From: Brachionus rotundiformis
Taxonomy: Eukaryota > Rotifera > Eurotatoria > Ploima > Brachionidae
Assembly: GCA_016802295.1 (NCBI GenBank)
Contig: JAESIW010000020.1
Span: 2,835,964-2,899,963 of the forward strand
DNA length: 64,000 nucleotides
Direction: 5' to 3'
Under the pieces are notes generated by a model. The model worked only from the letters and a program-made list of their open reading frames with translations. It was not told the DNA's origin and did no database searches. Of the stretch, positions 31,861 through 42,512 are shown piece by piece (within the stretch, counting starts at the first letter, position 1; the number at the start of each line of letters is the position of its first letter). The position numbers were made by a program, and so were the translations under genes.

Positions 31861-32560
31861 CCTCGATTGAATGTGAAACCGCAACTGAAAACTACATACC
31901 AGCGGGTGAACAATCAAAGGAAGTAAAGAGGAAACCTGAATTGCGAAGGAACAAGTTTAATCAATTTTAAAAAGAGAGATTTTACTGTTTGAATCTTGAC
32001 TGTACCAATGGGCACAATACAGTAGGTAATTGAGAAGAATGTAAATGTACCTGGCCAAATTTTTCTTACTTTTTGAAAAAATTAAAATTTGTTAATGTTA
32101 AAAATTGACAGATCTCATATTTATGAATATTTTAATTTAATACTAATTTTGTTAAATATTTTACTCTGATCGAAATACAAAAATACTTATCAATTAATAA
32201 AAAATACTTACCAAGAATTTTTCTGCAGCCTTTAGTTTTTCTGATTAATATTTAACAGTAATTAATTATTTAGAAGAAAAAAATTAGGTAAAAATAAAAA
32301 ATTTGTTCAAGATCTAATTTTATAAGTTTATTATATTCATATCAAAAATAAATATTTTATTATTAATTAAAATTTTAATAGTTTTACTTAATAAATTGTA
32401 CTCGTTTTGTTCTTTTTTTTTAAAGTTTAAAAAAAACAAGAAATTATTTAAAAGAATTGCAATAAAAACAACAAAAAAATATTTCTTTTCACATTGATTC
32501 TGTAATTATTTAACTCGTTTAATTTCAGCATTGTGCGTCACAGCTTTGGCTTTTATTTCT
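31783..32560. repeat. 34-bp perfect inverted repeat
   Basis: 31783-31816 and 32527-32560 are exact reverse complements (core AAGCCAAAGCTGTGACGCAC). The right arm is the 5' part of the last coding exon of the minus-strand gene; the left arm is its copy. Confidence 0.95.
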
Positions 32561-35016
32561 CTAAAAATAATTCGGAATTTTACGGCAAAACAATATTTGA
32601 TCAATTATAAGATTTGTACAAGTCACATATGTAGTTAAAAAATGGCGCCAAATACTGCACTTGCATTGTCCAAATGTAATGAAAGAGCAAGTATTGATTG
32701 TGCTGTCGAATTTGTGGCAAATACTTGTGCACACATTCAGCGTAGAATTCAAATTTGGACAATAAAGCAGATGATATGTCTATTTGAGCTTCCTGATTAG
32801 CTAACAACGAGTTCAAATTCTCGTTGCATCTTAGTACTTGGTCATGAATGTCGACCAGAACCTGTTCATTCATCTTGAAATGGTCCCGTTTTGACTTAAA
32901 TTGATCAAACAGTATTTGGAAAAAATCACTCAAATACTCATTAAATATCTTATTAGTGTATCTGGGTGACAGTAATTTAAACTGAACACTCAAGTCAATG
33001 GGCCTCGAAGCTTTAAGGAAATAGACTTCACTCTTGTTCAGCAAGTCAACAAACTCATTTAGCTTATAATCAACAACAACTTCATCTATTATATCTCTAT
33101 TCAAATCAAAAAAGCTAGGACGGTTTAGAGTACTAAAGCTTTGAATGGATGTTTTTAAGAATGAACAAAATCTTGGGAAAAATTTAGCAGGCTCAAGATT
33201 AATTGACTCCCATTTTGAATCAATGAATCTTAAGAAATGATGTAATAGTACTCTATTTCCAATATAGGTCTCATCTCTTTGCTTTACCATTCCATGAGTA
33301 TCTTCAATGATACTTTTTAGGTTATTTAAGACATTGAACAAGTAATAATAGATGAATATTTGATGACTGTTGAACGCTTTGAAGATTACAGTTTCGGCTA
33401 ACCTGGTGTCGATGGTCCATTTTTCTGCACCTGACTCATCGTAGCTCATGTCTAGCTCGTCTTTGTTAGATTTATTTGTTATCAAGCAAGTATTTTTGCT
33501 TATGTAGTCAAGCAAAGGCTTGCTTTTTATAAATTTAAGACGAGTCAAAAAATCGTAGCTACTGGGCCATTGGCTAAGCTTGAGATACATTTTAAAGTTA
33601 GATGATTTAAAATCATTTTCATTAGTGACATAAGAAAATGAGTTATCATTTTTGTGCTTTCGAATAAAGCCTGCACTGCTCAAATTAAGCTGCGATTGAT
33701 TTAAATTGTTGGTGGTGTGAAGAAAATTTTCAACTAATTTACAAGAAAAATTGCTTAAAAAACATAGAAATAGTTTGTCATTTAGGTCCGAAAAATGAAT
33801 GGGAATCAAGTTGGATTCGGAACTAGAAGTGTTGGTTATTGGTGTACTAGAAGTTGAAGAAGAGGACGAATTGGACAAATTTTTTGAATAGTGAGACTTT
33901 TTGCATATGTCCAGCAGTGATTGAACCACCTGAAAGTTGCTATTGTTTATGTATTTTTCTCTAAAGCTTTCCAAAACACCCTGATTGCTCAAATTGGTCG
34001 CCTGACTCAGTTCTTTTTCTTTTTTTAGGATGTACTTTACTTTTTCTTGGTCTAATAACAAAATTTGCCTATCAATTACATATTTAATATAAAGTTGATC
34101 TTCCATGTCACTTTCAAGTTGGCTACAATTCTCTACTAAATTCACATCTATGTTTTTACATTCTAAGATAAAATTGGAGCTTAACTTGTTTAAAACTGGC
34201 TGTTCGATGAATAGAGAGAAATTTTTTTCGCTTAAGATATGCTTCAAATAGTTGATGTCGTCAGCGTTTGCCAGCGATTTGGGAAAGACAAACTTTTGGA
34301 TAAAATTAAACATGTCAGTTTCTTGACGTCTTACGGATTGGATTGAATTGAGCTCGATAAGATTTAGGATGCAATCGTGCAAGTTTTTTGGTACTGAATC
34401 AGCCAAATTAACCACTCGATTGTCCAAGTCTTCCAAAAGAGAGTAAAGTTCGTTGTTTGGTGTTGAGTCTAGCTTGTGTAATGTTGCTTGAGGTGATTCG
34501 AGCTCTTTTATTTTCTCAAAATCGTTCAGCCATTTTTCAATAGATTTAGAATTTTTTATAGTTTGTTCAATGCTTTTGATGGATCGCTTTGACTTTTGCA
34601 GAGATCTGTAATTTACATAGTTTTTTTTTAGCTTATTTCCTTCTAGATCATCACTGTTGTACTCGTCGTCTTCGTGGTAAGATTTATTCAAAGGGTCATC
34701 GATCAATTCTATTTTACGCTGCTTTAGTTTTCTTTTTTTGCCAACTCGGCCATTTATGATCAGATCACTTTCGTTTAGGCTGTGGTTTAAATTTGAGTTG
34801 CGTTTTTGGTAAACCAGGCGTCTTTTGTTTGGTTCGTATTCATCAAGATTAGAATTTGACGTCAAATCTTCAATGGATGACTTCATCGAATGGCAAGACT
34901 GAATAAGCTTTGGTGTTGCATCAGCATAGCTACTTTTACTTGTTGTTATCACAGTCGATGATATTGAGTTGACAATCAGCTGATCACTTGACGAATTATT
35001 GTCTGTCAAACGATCT
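32506..35016 (-). CDS. Unrecognised large protein, 5' end incomplete, at least 2 exons
   Basis: The main exon runs 35016-32620 and the last exon 32560-32506, joined across a 59-bp intron in frame. The join replaces the read-through ending LYKSYN with DLEIKAKAVTHNAEIKRVK. The main exon is preceded by an acceptor (TTCTATAAG at 35017) and its first in-frame start is only a TTG, so a 5' exon is missing; alternatively translation begins at the internal Met of MKSSIEDL near 34890. The first 150 residues are Ser/Asn-rich with a basic patch (KKRKLKQRK, possibly nuclear). The rest, about 650 residues, is alpha-helical in composition with no transmembrane segment or recognisable motif; a Ser/Thr run near 33830-33860 interrupts it. 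I cannot name a family. Confidence 0.7.
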
Positions 35017-35465
35017 TATAGAAGAAAAAAATATTTATATTAGAAAAAATTTTAAGCTCTAAAAGTCTATTTTATCTATATTAGTATTAATTAAATTAAT
35101 ATGAACGTGAATTTAAACAATTCGGTGAGTGATTGAAATTTTATTAGCTTAATTTTGTTAGATATAATATTATTTTGAATGATAAATTTTGATTGAATTT
35201 ATTCTGAATTGTGGAAGAAACCATACAGGTAGTGATTGTTATGTAAAAAATTATTTTAATATTAAAACATTTTAAAGAGAACAGTTCGGAATAAAAGACG
35301 GACCTAAAATTTTAATCTTAATGTTTTTTTTCTTTATTTTAGAAAAATATTAATTTAATATTCTGTAACACGAAAATTTGAAAAATTAACATTTTGTTTA
35401 AATTAAATACAATTCAAAGGTTTTCTGAAATTGTTAAAACTTTTTTTAAAGATCGAAAGCAAGCT
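35017..35465. other. Intron or upstream region of the 32.5-35.0 kb gene
   Basis: AT-rich; a first exon of that gene should lie here or farther out, but I could not place it. Confidence 0.35.
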
Positions 35466-35700
35466 CTGTAAATGCAACATGGTGCAACGTTCTTAGTTAC
35501 ATTATTAAGAAAATTTGTTAAACCTCTGTAAATTTGGCTTTGGTGCATTTTGCAGATATTTTGCTCGTTATTAGCAAACTTTAGCTTTTGATCCAACTCT
35601 GAATGTTACAGAACTTGTAAAAACCTTTATAAAAAAAATGAATACCTTTTTAAGCATTAATTTGTTTTCTATTTTTTTATTTGTACCAAATTTCACAAAA
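35466..35700. mobile_element. Dispersed MITE-like repeat, copy 1
   Basis: Similar in the same orientation to 48643-48870: shared blocks include TGGTGCATTTTGCAGATATT, ACTTTTGATTTAAC-like sequence, AAGCATTAATTTGTT-like sequence and TTGTACCAAATT. The element starts near CTGTAAATGCAACATGGTGC, and an inverse version (GCATTTACAG type) closes copy 2, so it is an inverted-repeat element. No protein is encoded. Confidence 0.7.
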
Positions 35701-35990
35701 CCAAATTCAAAAAAATTTTCAAAACATGTCTTTTTCATTTTTGAAAAAAAAAAAAGCTATCATTATGATAGATGACATTCATTTTCTTAGCTTTGAAATT
35801 ACTTTTGATTCTTCGTTAAAAAAATTTTCTTATCATTTTTTTTAGACTCATTTAAACGAAAAATGAGGCAAATTTAATTAAAAACAAATATTTCAAGGCA
35901 ATGAAGCTTCTTGTGGAAAAATTAGCTTGAGAAATAACATGAATAAGAAATAAAAAATTAATAATAAGAAATAAAAGCATTAGCAAAGCG

Positions 35991-36674
35991 TTAGTGATTT
36001 CTAAAAGCTAGGTGCTCATTGATACCTTTGAAGCTATCTGGATTATTAGAATCAGAAACATTATCCAAAACATCGTCCCCCATATCGACACCATCATCTA
36101 CATCACTAAGCTCGCTTAGCAAGGGTTTAGCATTGTCCTCGTTGTCCTTACTACTTAGACTATCAATCAAGTCATTGCTAATTATGGACCATCTTTTACC
36201 CTTACTAGCGAGGGAACTTACAGATTTAATCTTATTTAGAGCTAGATTGTAGCTCTCTGAATGATTTAGAAGGACAGTTTGCGATTTTTGTTTCAAATCG
36301 GACATTTTAGAGACGAGATCAGAATTAAATTTTTTTTCCAAATTACTTGGTTGAACTAGATGGCTTTGCTTGAGTAAGAGAATTGTTGACGAAGAGGAAG
36401 AACTTAGCTGCGGGTGGTTTTGTTGATGCTGATTCATGATTGCCTTGTCGAGCAAGCGGTTGGCTCTTGGACGCTTTTGTTCGTATTTAGGTCTAATTTG
36501 AGACGACAAGTCCGACTTGGTCGTCTGGCGATCGTAGTCCAATGTATCTTGGTCAAAGTCATCGTTGTCATACTCATCGTCACCGTATTTGTAATAGGTT
36601 CGTCTGTGGCCAGGTTTCTGGGACGACTTGAATTTTTTATCACCGTTTCTAAGCACACAACAGCAATTGCCCAT
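35991..36674 (-). CDS. Unknown protein with MGNCCC N-terminal acylation signal
   Basis: From ATG 36674 the frame gives 227 aa. The upstream extension in the ORF begins only with a TTG, so this ATG is chosen. MGNCCCVLRNGDKKFK has Gly2 for N-myristoylation and Cys4-6 for palmitoylation, followed by basic residues: a classic membrane-anchoring terminus. The remainder is low-complexity, with an acidic Tyr/Asp stretch (YGDDEYDNDDFDQD), a Ser run, and a Ser/Leu-rich segment (IKSVSSLASKGKRWSIISND) that could be a helix or phosphosite region. A GTATCAATG donor-like site near the end could splice to an unseen exon. No family was recognised; I infer a plasma-membrane-tethered adaptor. Confidence 0.65.
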   Translation of the reverse strand: MGNCCCVLRNGDKKFKSSQKPGHRRTYYKYGDDEYDNDDFDQDTLDYDRQTTKSDLSSQIRPKYEQKRPRANRLLDKAIMNQHQQNHPQLSSSSSSTILLLKQSHLVQPSNLEKKFNSDLVSKMSDLKQKSQTVLLNHSESYNLALNKIKSVSSLASKGKRWSIISNDLIDSLSSKDNEDNAKPLLSELSDVDDGVDMGDDVLDNVSDSNNPDSFKGINEHLAFRNH

Positions 36675-39123
36675 TTTTGCCCTAAGTAAAATCTTCTCGT
36701 GCCAGTCTAGAGCTTTGCTCAAAGTTTCATTTTATGAACCGAATTTATTGATTTATTTCTAAATTTAGAAGAAATCATATGTTTTAGAAATCATCAGGTT
36801 ATTATAATGAGCAAATATGAAGAATTCATAATAATAATAAAGCTGAAATTTTTGAAATTTAGCTCAAGTCAATGAAAATCCAGTGACTTAACTCGATAAT
36901 CCTAATACATCAAATGAATTGTAATTTGTAAGATTAACATTAATTAAAATCACATGATTAGATATCTAAGCTTACGGATATCAATAACAATGCCCTGTCA
37001 AATCTCTTATGGTATTAACTTGGCAGATGTGAAATATGAGTGTGCAGAAAGCGACTGCATAAGGAAATAGTCAAATGAAAAACTATTGCAAATTAAATAA
37101 GAAAATAAATTCGATCAGACATTTCGAGACGCTTTGTAGTAGTTCTCCATTTAATAAAATATTTTTTCCCTAGAGTCTATCTTCTTTGAACCAAATTGCT
37201 TATGTGAATTTTTTTAGGTTGAAAGAAAGTTTAAAAAATAATTACAGTAGACACTTAAGAAATTAAACATATTAAATGGATTTTTTATTGTCCAATTTGA
37301 AAGCCTAAAGTTGTTATGGCTGGATAAGTTTTGCTTTTCATCAAAAAAATTAACAGTAACCAAAAATCACTCGTTTTGCAATGTTAAATTAATTTAATTA
37401 AAATTATTTATTGTGCTTGGTAAAATTTAAACTAGCATTGGTATGAAACGTCCGAGTAAATTTGGTTAACGAGCCATTCAAATTTATTTTATTTGAAAGC
37501 TGAAATCTATAGTGACCATAATTGGTATTTATCTATTTTTTTTAAACTAAAATTTATTTAATTAAATTTTTGTTTACTTATATCTGTAAAATGGTAAAAT
37601 AGCCCTTTGATCGTCCAATAGTTCCATGTCTAGTTATGACTAAGGACGAAATAAATTCACTTTATGAATATCAAGATATCTTTTACTTTGGCCTAACAAT
37701 AGGAAATTTAAAATTAAAATTTCTCTTATGATAAAAAAAAACAAATATTTTAGAATTTAAACATCATCGAACTTGAATAACCATTCATCTATAAAATTCA
37801 TTTATTAATATTAATTAAGAGCAATTTTTAAAATGCGACCTCTATTTAAATAAAAATTGAGGTTCTATAAAACAAAACAATATTTCAATAATATTGTTTT
37901 TAATGAAATATTTTTATTACGAATACAAGTTAAAATTATATAACTTAATCAAACAAAAATATTAATATATTATTTTCAACTTAGCTTGCTTTTTTATTTT
38001 TCTAGCTTTTTGAACGATGAAATAATTTTTAAAAAATAACATAAATAAATTTTAATTTTATTCTAAATTTTGTTCATTTTTTTTTAGTTTTATTATTACC
38101 GAAAAGACTACCTAAATCCGAAAAGACTTAGGCATCGAAAAATATCTCTAAACCATTTTAGCAATGCCTAATTAACATTCATATAACCACAAGTTGGGGC
38201 AAAAATATTCAAAATAAAAAAGCCAAACGCTCGTTTTAACACATAGGTCAAGAGTATCGTTGTTTATATTTAATTTTTTTTATAAAATTAATTTATACCT
38301 GAATTTAAGCTTTAAAATAGCTCTTATCACGATATGAATTATTCTATAATTCGCATAACTAGAAGCCCATTCGACCTGAGGCTTATCTCGATTCAAATAG
38401 GTTTAGTTTTTCTTTTATGCCCTAATTTTGTATCATTTGTCAGACAATTTTTCATTCAAATAGAAATCTGTCTTAAAAGCAATCAAACTGTGCTTTTTTT
38501 TTACTAAACATGCTTAACAATTTTCCAACTGCTAATATAATGAAAATTTTGAAGAATGTTGAGGTATAATATCTAGCGTGTTAATTTATTTTTTAATTTC
38601 TTGGTAAATACAATAAATACTGATGCAGATACTTGATATAATTAACTTCATATAGTTTTGTTTTGCCTAATAAAGATGATACAATGCCGATATGTATCTG
38701 TATATATTTTCTGAAATTACATTATATAATCATTATATGTAAACGTTCAAATTAATCAAAGTCAATTGAATTTAACGCTAAGAAAATATGATCTAAAATT
38801 TGAGTTTTTAATTTAACAAATCTGATCTAAAAAAACTGATCAGAAAAAAAATTTATAAGATTAATGATTATTTACATCATCATTTTAGCATTCTTTATCT
38901 TGAGAATTAGATTTGTGATGAAGCGAGCCATGCTTAATATCAAATTAATGACCATTAAAATATATTAGTATGACCTATGAAATGGTCACATGAACATATA
39001 TTCAAAGGCCATAAAATATTAAATCAAGATATGGAAAAAATATGAAATGAGATTTGACAAAAAATTTAAAGGTATTTCTTCAAGAAACTGACTTATTTAT
39101 TTAAATAAAACAAAAAAATAAAA

Positions 39124-39336
39124 TTAAAATAAAATATAATACAAATTTCTTTGTAGTCTAATAAACTTGGCTATAGAATAGTTCTCATGTGGCACTAATT
39201 TTGAAATCTTATTGTCCAGTGGATTATTTTGGACAAAATTTCCTTTGGTCGAACAATTTAAATGACTCTGCAAGAGAAGTAAAAAAAAACAATTTAAAGC
39301 CAAACTTTTAGCAAATTTTTTAGAGAGTTCGTTCAT
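39124..39336 (-). CDS. Possible small secreted peptide
   Basis: A 70-codon frame from a true ATG. Its N-terminus resembles a signal peptide: basic NELSKKFAKS, then hydrophobic LALNCFFLLLLQS, with a plausible cleavage near LNCS-T. About 40 residues follow with no dibasic sites and no Cys framework. AATAAA motifs lie 20-50 bp downstream. Chance is a real alternative in this AT-rich desert. Confidence 0.25.
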   Translation of the reverse strand: MNELSKKFAKSLALNCFFLLLLQSHLNCSTKGNFVQNNPLDNKISKLVPHENYSIAKFIRLQRNLYYILF

Positions 39337-42300
39337 TATTTAATTTGTAAAGCCATTAAACTTCATTAGGCTAAAAAAAGTTGTTCCTCATTGTCGAAGC
39401 AGAAAACAATTTTCAAATTTGATACTTGATTTATTTGAATTTAAAAAGCGACTTGTTTGATACAAATCAAATTAAACTATAAACAAATTAGCTATTGCCA
39501 AATTGAAAATTGAATTGGTCCTCTATGATTAAAATGCATTCACCTTGAGAGCTATTTTTTATGATTTTCGACTGTTTACACCAAATCTGATTCTCTTGGC
39601 AAAACAATTTTTCATTTTTAGTTAAGCCTTATGAGAAATTCCACTTAACTTTCAACATCTTTATTTCTAGATATAACTTCTATTATTCAAGTTACGTATT
39701 TTTCAGAAATAAACAATTTTGCGAACAATTTTTAAACTTAGCTTGCTTAAAAAACCTAAATAAATACAAATGTATTAAAAATAATAGAATAAATAGACAA
39801 TCTGAAAAAAGTAATCAGTACAAAATTATGGTCTTTCAAAAAGATCGCTTTAAATAATGATATGAAAAGTATTACTGAAAATTCGACTTGGTTAATTAGT
39901 CTGTAATTTTTTTACTCTTATTCAATTTAAAACTGGCTATATTGAATTTTTCAGAATTGATTTAAATATAGTAGAATATTGAGAAAGTTATTTCAATAGA
40001 AACTGAAATATTTAAATTAATCTAGTTTTAACAAGTATATGAATTTTCGTATTAAATAATATTGACTATATAATAATTAGATTTTTCACTTTTGATTTCC
40101 CAATTATAATACCATATTTTTTTAAATCAATTCTGATAGATTGATGCTTAAACAATTTTGCTGAATTCGGACTACATTGAGCGGGATACACAAATCATTG
40201 TATTTGTATCCGTAAACTAGAATATTTAGTTTTGGAATAGGGTGATTTCGGGCGTATTTTGGCAATGCTAACCACTCTATTCGACCTGGACTCAATATTT
40301 GAACAATTTTTCACTTATTTGTCACTCTTTTAAAGATAAGTGTTTAATATTAAAAAAAAAGCAAATGTAGACATATAGGTCAGCTGGATGAAAAATAATC
40401 AAACATTTGGATTTAAGGTTAAAAATGGTCTTATTCACGAAAGCCTTCAAAGCCTAGATCTTTTTTTTCACAGTAAAAAAAAAAACAAGAAATTAATTAA
40501 TCGATCATACTGTATTCAAACATAAAATATAAAATATTAAACGTGTTTGAATTCATCGACAAAGCAAATTTTATTCTCTAAGCTAGATTAAATTAAGCCA
40601 AAAATAATTTATCTTTGAAAGCAAGAACAAAAAATCCAAATGTAATGACTCACTTGGGCCCACTAAACAATTAGAATAATACATTTATAGCTTTTAAATA
40701 GAATTTTTATTAAAGAGCTTACCATTAAATTTTCACTAATTCATTCTTGAAAATGTCTTGATATTTTTTTTTTAAATCTCTATCTAATTAAAAGAAAAAC
40801 TTCCTAAATGTGAAGACCTTAGTTAAAATTGTTTAAACAGAATAATTAAGATAACATTTTCCAATTAAATTTGAAGTCTTAAAATAAAACGGCCATCGTC
40901 ATCGATTTTTAATTTTACTATGAAAATTAAATATTTATTATTGAAGAATTTTTTAAATGGGCATTTTGAAAGCAAATCAAAATGATAATTTAAGGACTAT
41001 CATTTGAATAATAGTTTGTATTATTTTTAAAGATATTTTGCTACTAAATTTGAATTAGTAAATAAAGAGTGCCCTTAAATCTTAGTTTAGCTCTTACGCC
41101 GACCCTCAAAGCATTGACCAATACCAATCTTAAATTGACAAAATGATCTAAAAACTTCAGGTAGTAAAATTTTATGACACTGATAAAAATTATTGAGTCT
41201 AAAAAATATTCAATGTAAAGATAATTTCTTGGTACTTTTGATTTAATTATCTGGCTATAAATTATCAAAAACCAAAGCAATAAAAATAGGCTTCCAATAA
41301 TTTAGTTCTAAAAATAAATCTGTACAGACAGAATTTTCAAGTAGCCAAATTTGTTCAAAACGTAAATTTATCTAGAACAAAAATGAGTGAGGCGAAATTA
41401 AAGCCGTAAGGATCTATGTAATTAAAACGCAAAATACATCTTTTGACCGAAAGGATTTCAGATTTGAAAGAAAAAGCGATCAAAAACTAGAAGTATCTAT
41501 TAGTTTTGGCTTGTAGAAAAGGTATATTGTTGTGAGACCTATTCGATAAAAGTATTTGAAATATTTGCTTTGAAAAAATGTCAAACGTCATATTTATTTG
41601 GGTTCTCATTTCAACAAACTTAAACTATAGTCGAAATTTCAAATCTAAATATTTTTATCTAAAAAATAAAATTTGTTTTACTCTCATTATTTTGCGTACT
41701 TTTATTAATAGATCGATTTAGATTAATCAAATGAAAAGCCAAGTTAAAACACAAAAATAAATTTTGACAAAATAATTTCCTATCCGCTAGACTATTGATT
41801 TATCCTTTAAAATTTCTTATTAGTTAACTATTTTTAATTATATTAGCTGCTTTTTTAAAAACAACTTTTGATCTAAAATAGCCAGGAAAATTCAAGCTTA
41901 TAAAAGATATTTAGTGTTTTAGATTCATAGGCGTCAAGAATTTAATAAATCAGCAAATTTGGGACAAAAAGGCCATAATGTTCTTGTTTTGCATAAACTT
42001 ATCAGACCGAAAAAAAATTTTTAGTTAACAAACACTTATCATAAAAAGCTAAGCTTTCAACATGCGTCACTTAAGTCTCAAATTCATTTGGCATCTGCTA
42101 TTGAATCAATTTAAACAAAACTTTAAAAGCTCTAAAATACAAAAAAACACAGCCGTAAAACCTAGTTTTAATTTGTACTTGGGCTTTAAAACGCATTAAT
42201 TGATTAAAAATAAAATAAATTTTAATATATTGAACCCATTTAAGAGTCACGAGCCATTGGGCTATGCTTAGAATATTCATGCTAATAATGATAATATTAT

Positions 42301-42469
42301 TTTTATCAAAAGCCGCGATATTCTATTGTAAAGAAGTCGAAAAATTTTCTCTTGTATAAAAATTTTAAAATAAACTCGATTATGAAAGAAAAGATTCTTA
42401 TCTTAAACGGTTTGGTTTAAGTCAAACAAAAATTTTATTTTTAAATTCAAATATTAGTTTTGCCTAATG

Positions 42470-42512
42470 ATATATATATAATATATATTTATAAAATATT
42501 TTATATACATAT
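42470..42512. repeat. AT-rich simple repeat
   Basis: A run of TA dinucleotides grading into ATATTT repeats. Confidence 0.8.

Noticed and set aside
31570..31917. 115-codon minus-strand ORF
   Set aside because: It runs through the scrambled exon fragments and insert junctions, so it is a chance fusion; left as part of the relic.
35414..35596. 60-codon minus-strand ORF
   Set aside because: Falls inside a dispersed non-coding repeat also found at 48.7 kb, where the frame is not kept.
40190..40222. Hairpin GGATACA...TGTATCC as terminator or RNA gene
   Set aside because: A short stem in a eukaryotic AT-rich desert, with no conserved loop or promoter; likely chance.
41044..41280. 78-codon minus-strand ORF in the gene desert
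   Set aside because: Begins with a TTG, not an ATG, and is Ile/Leu/Tyr/Phe-rich; no splice sites, motifs or homologous features.
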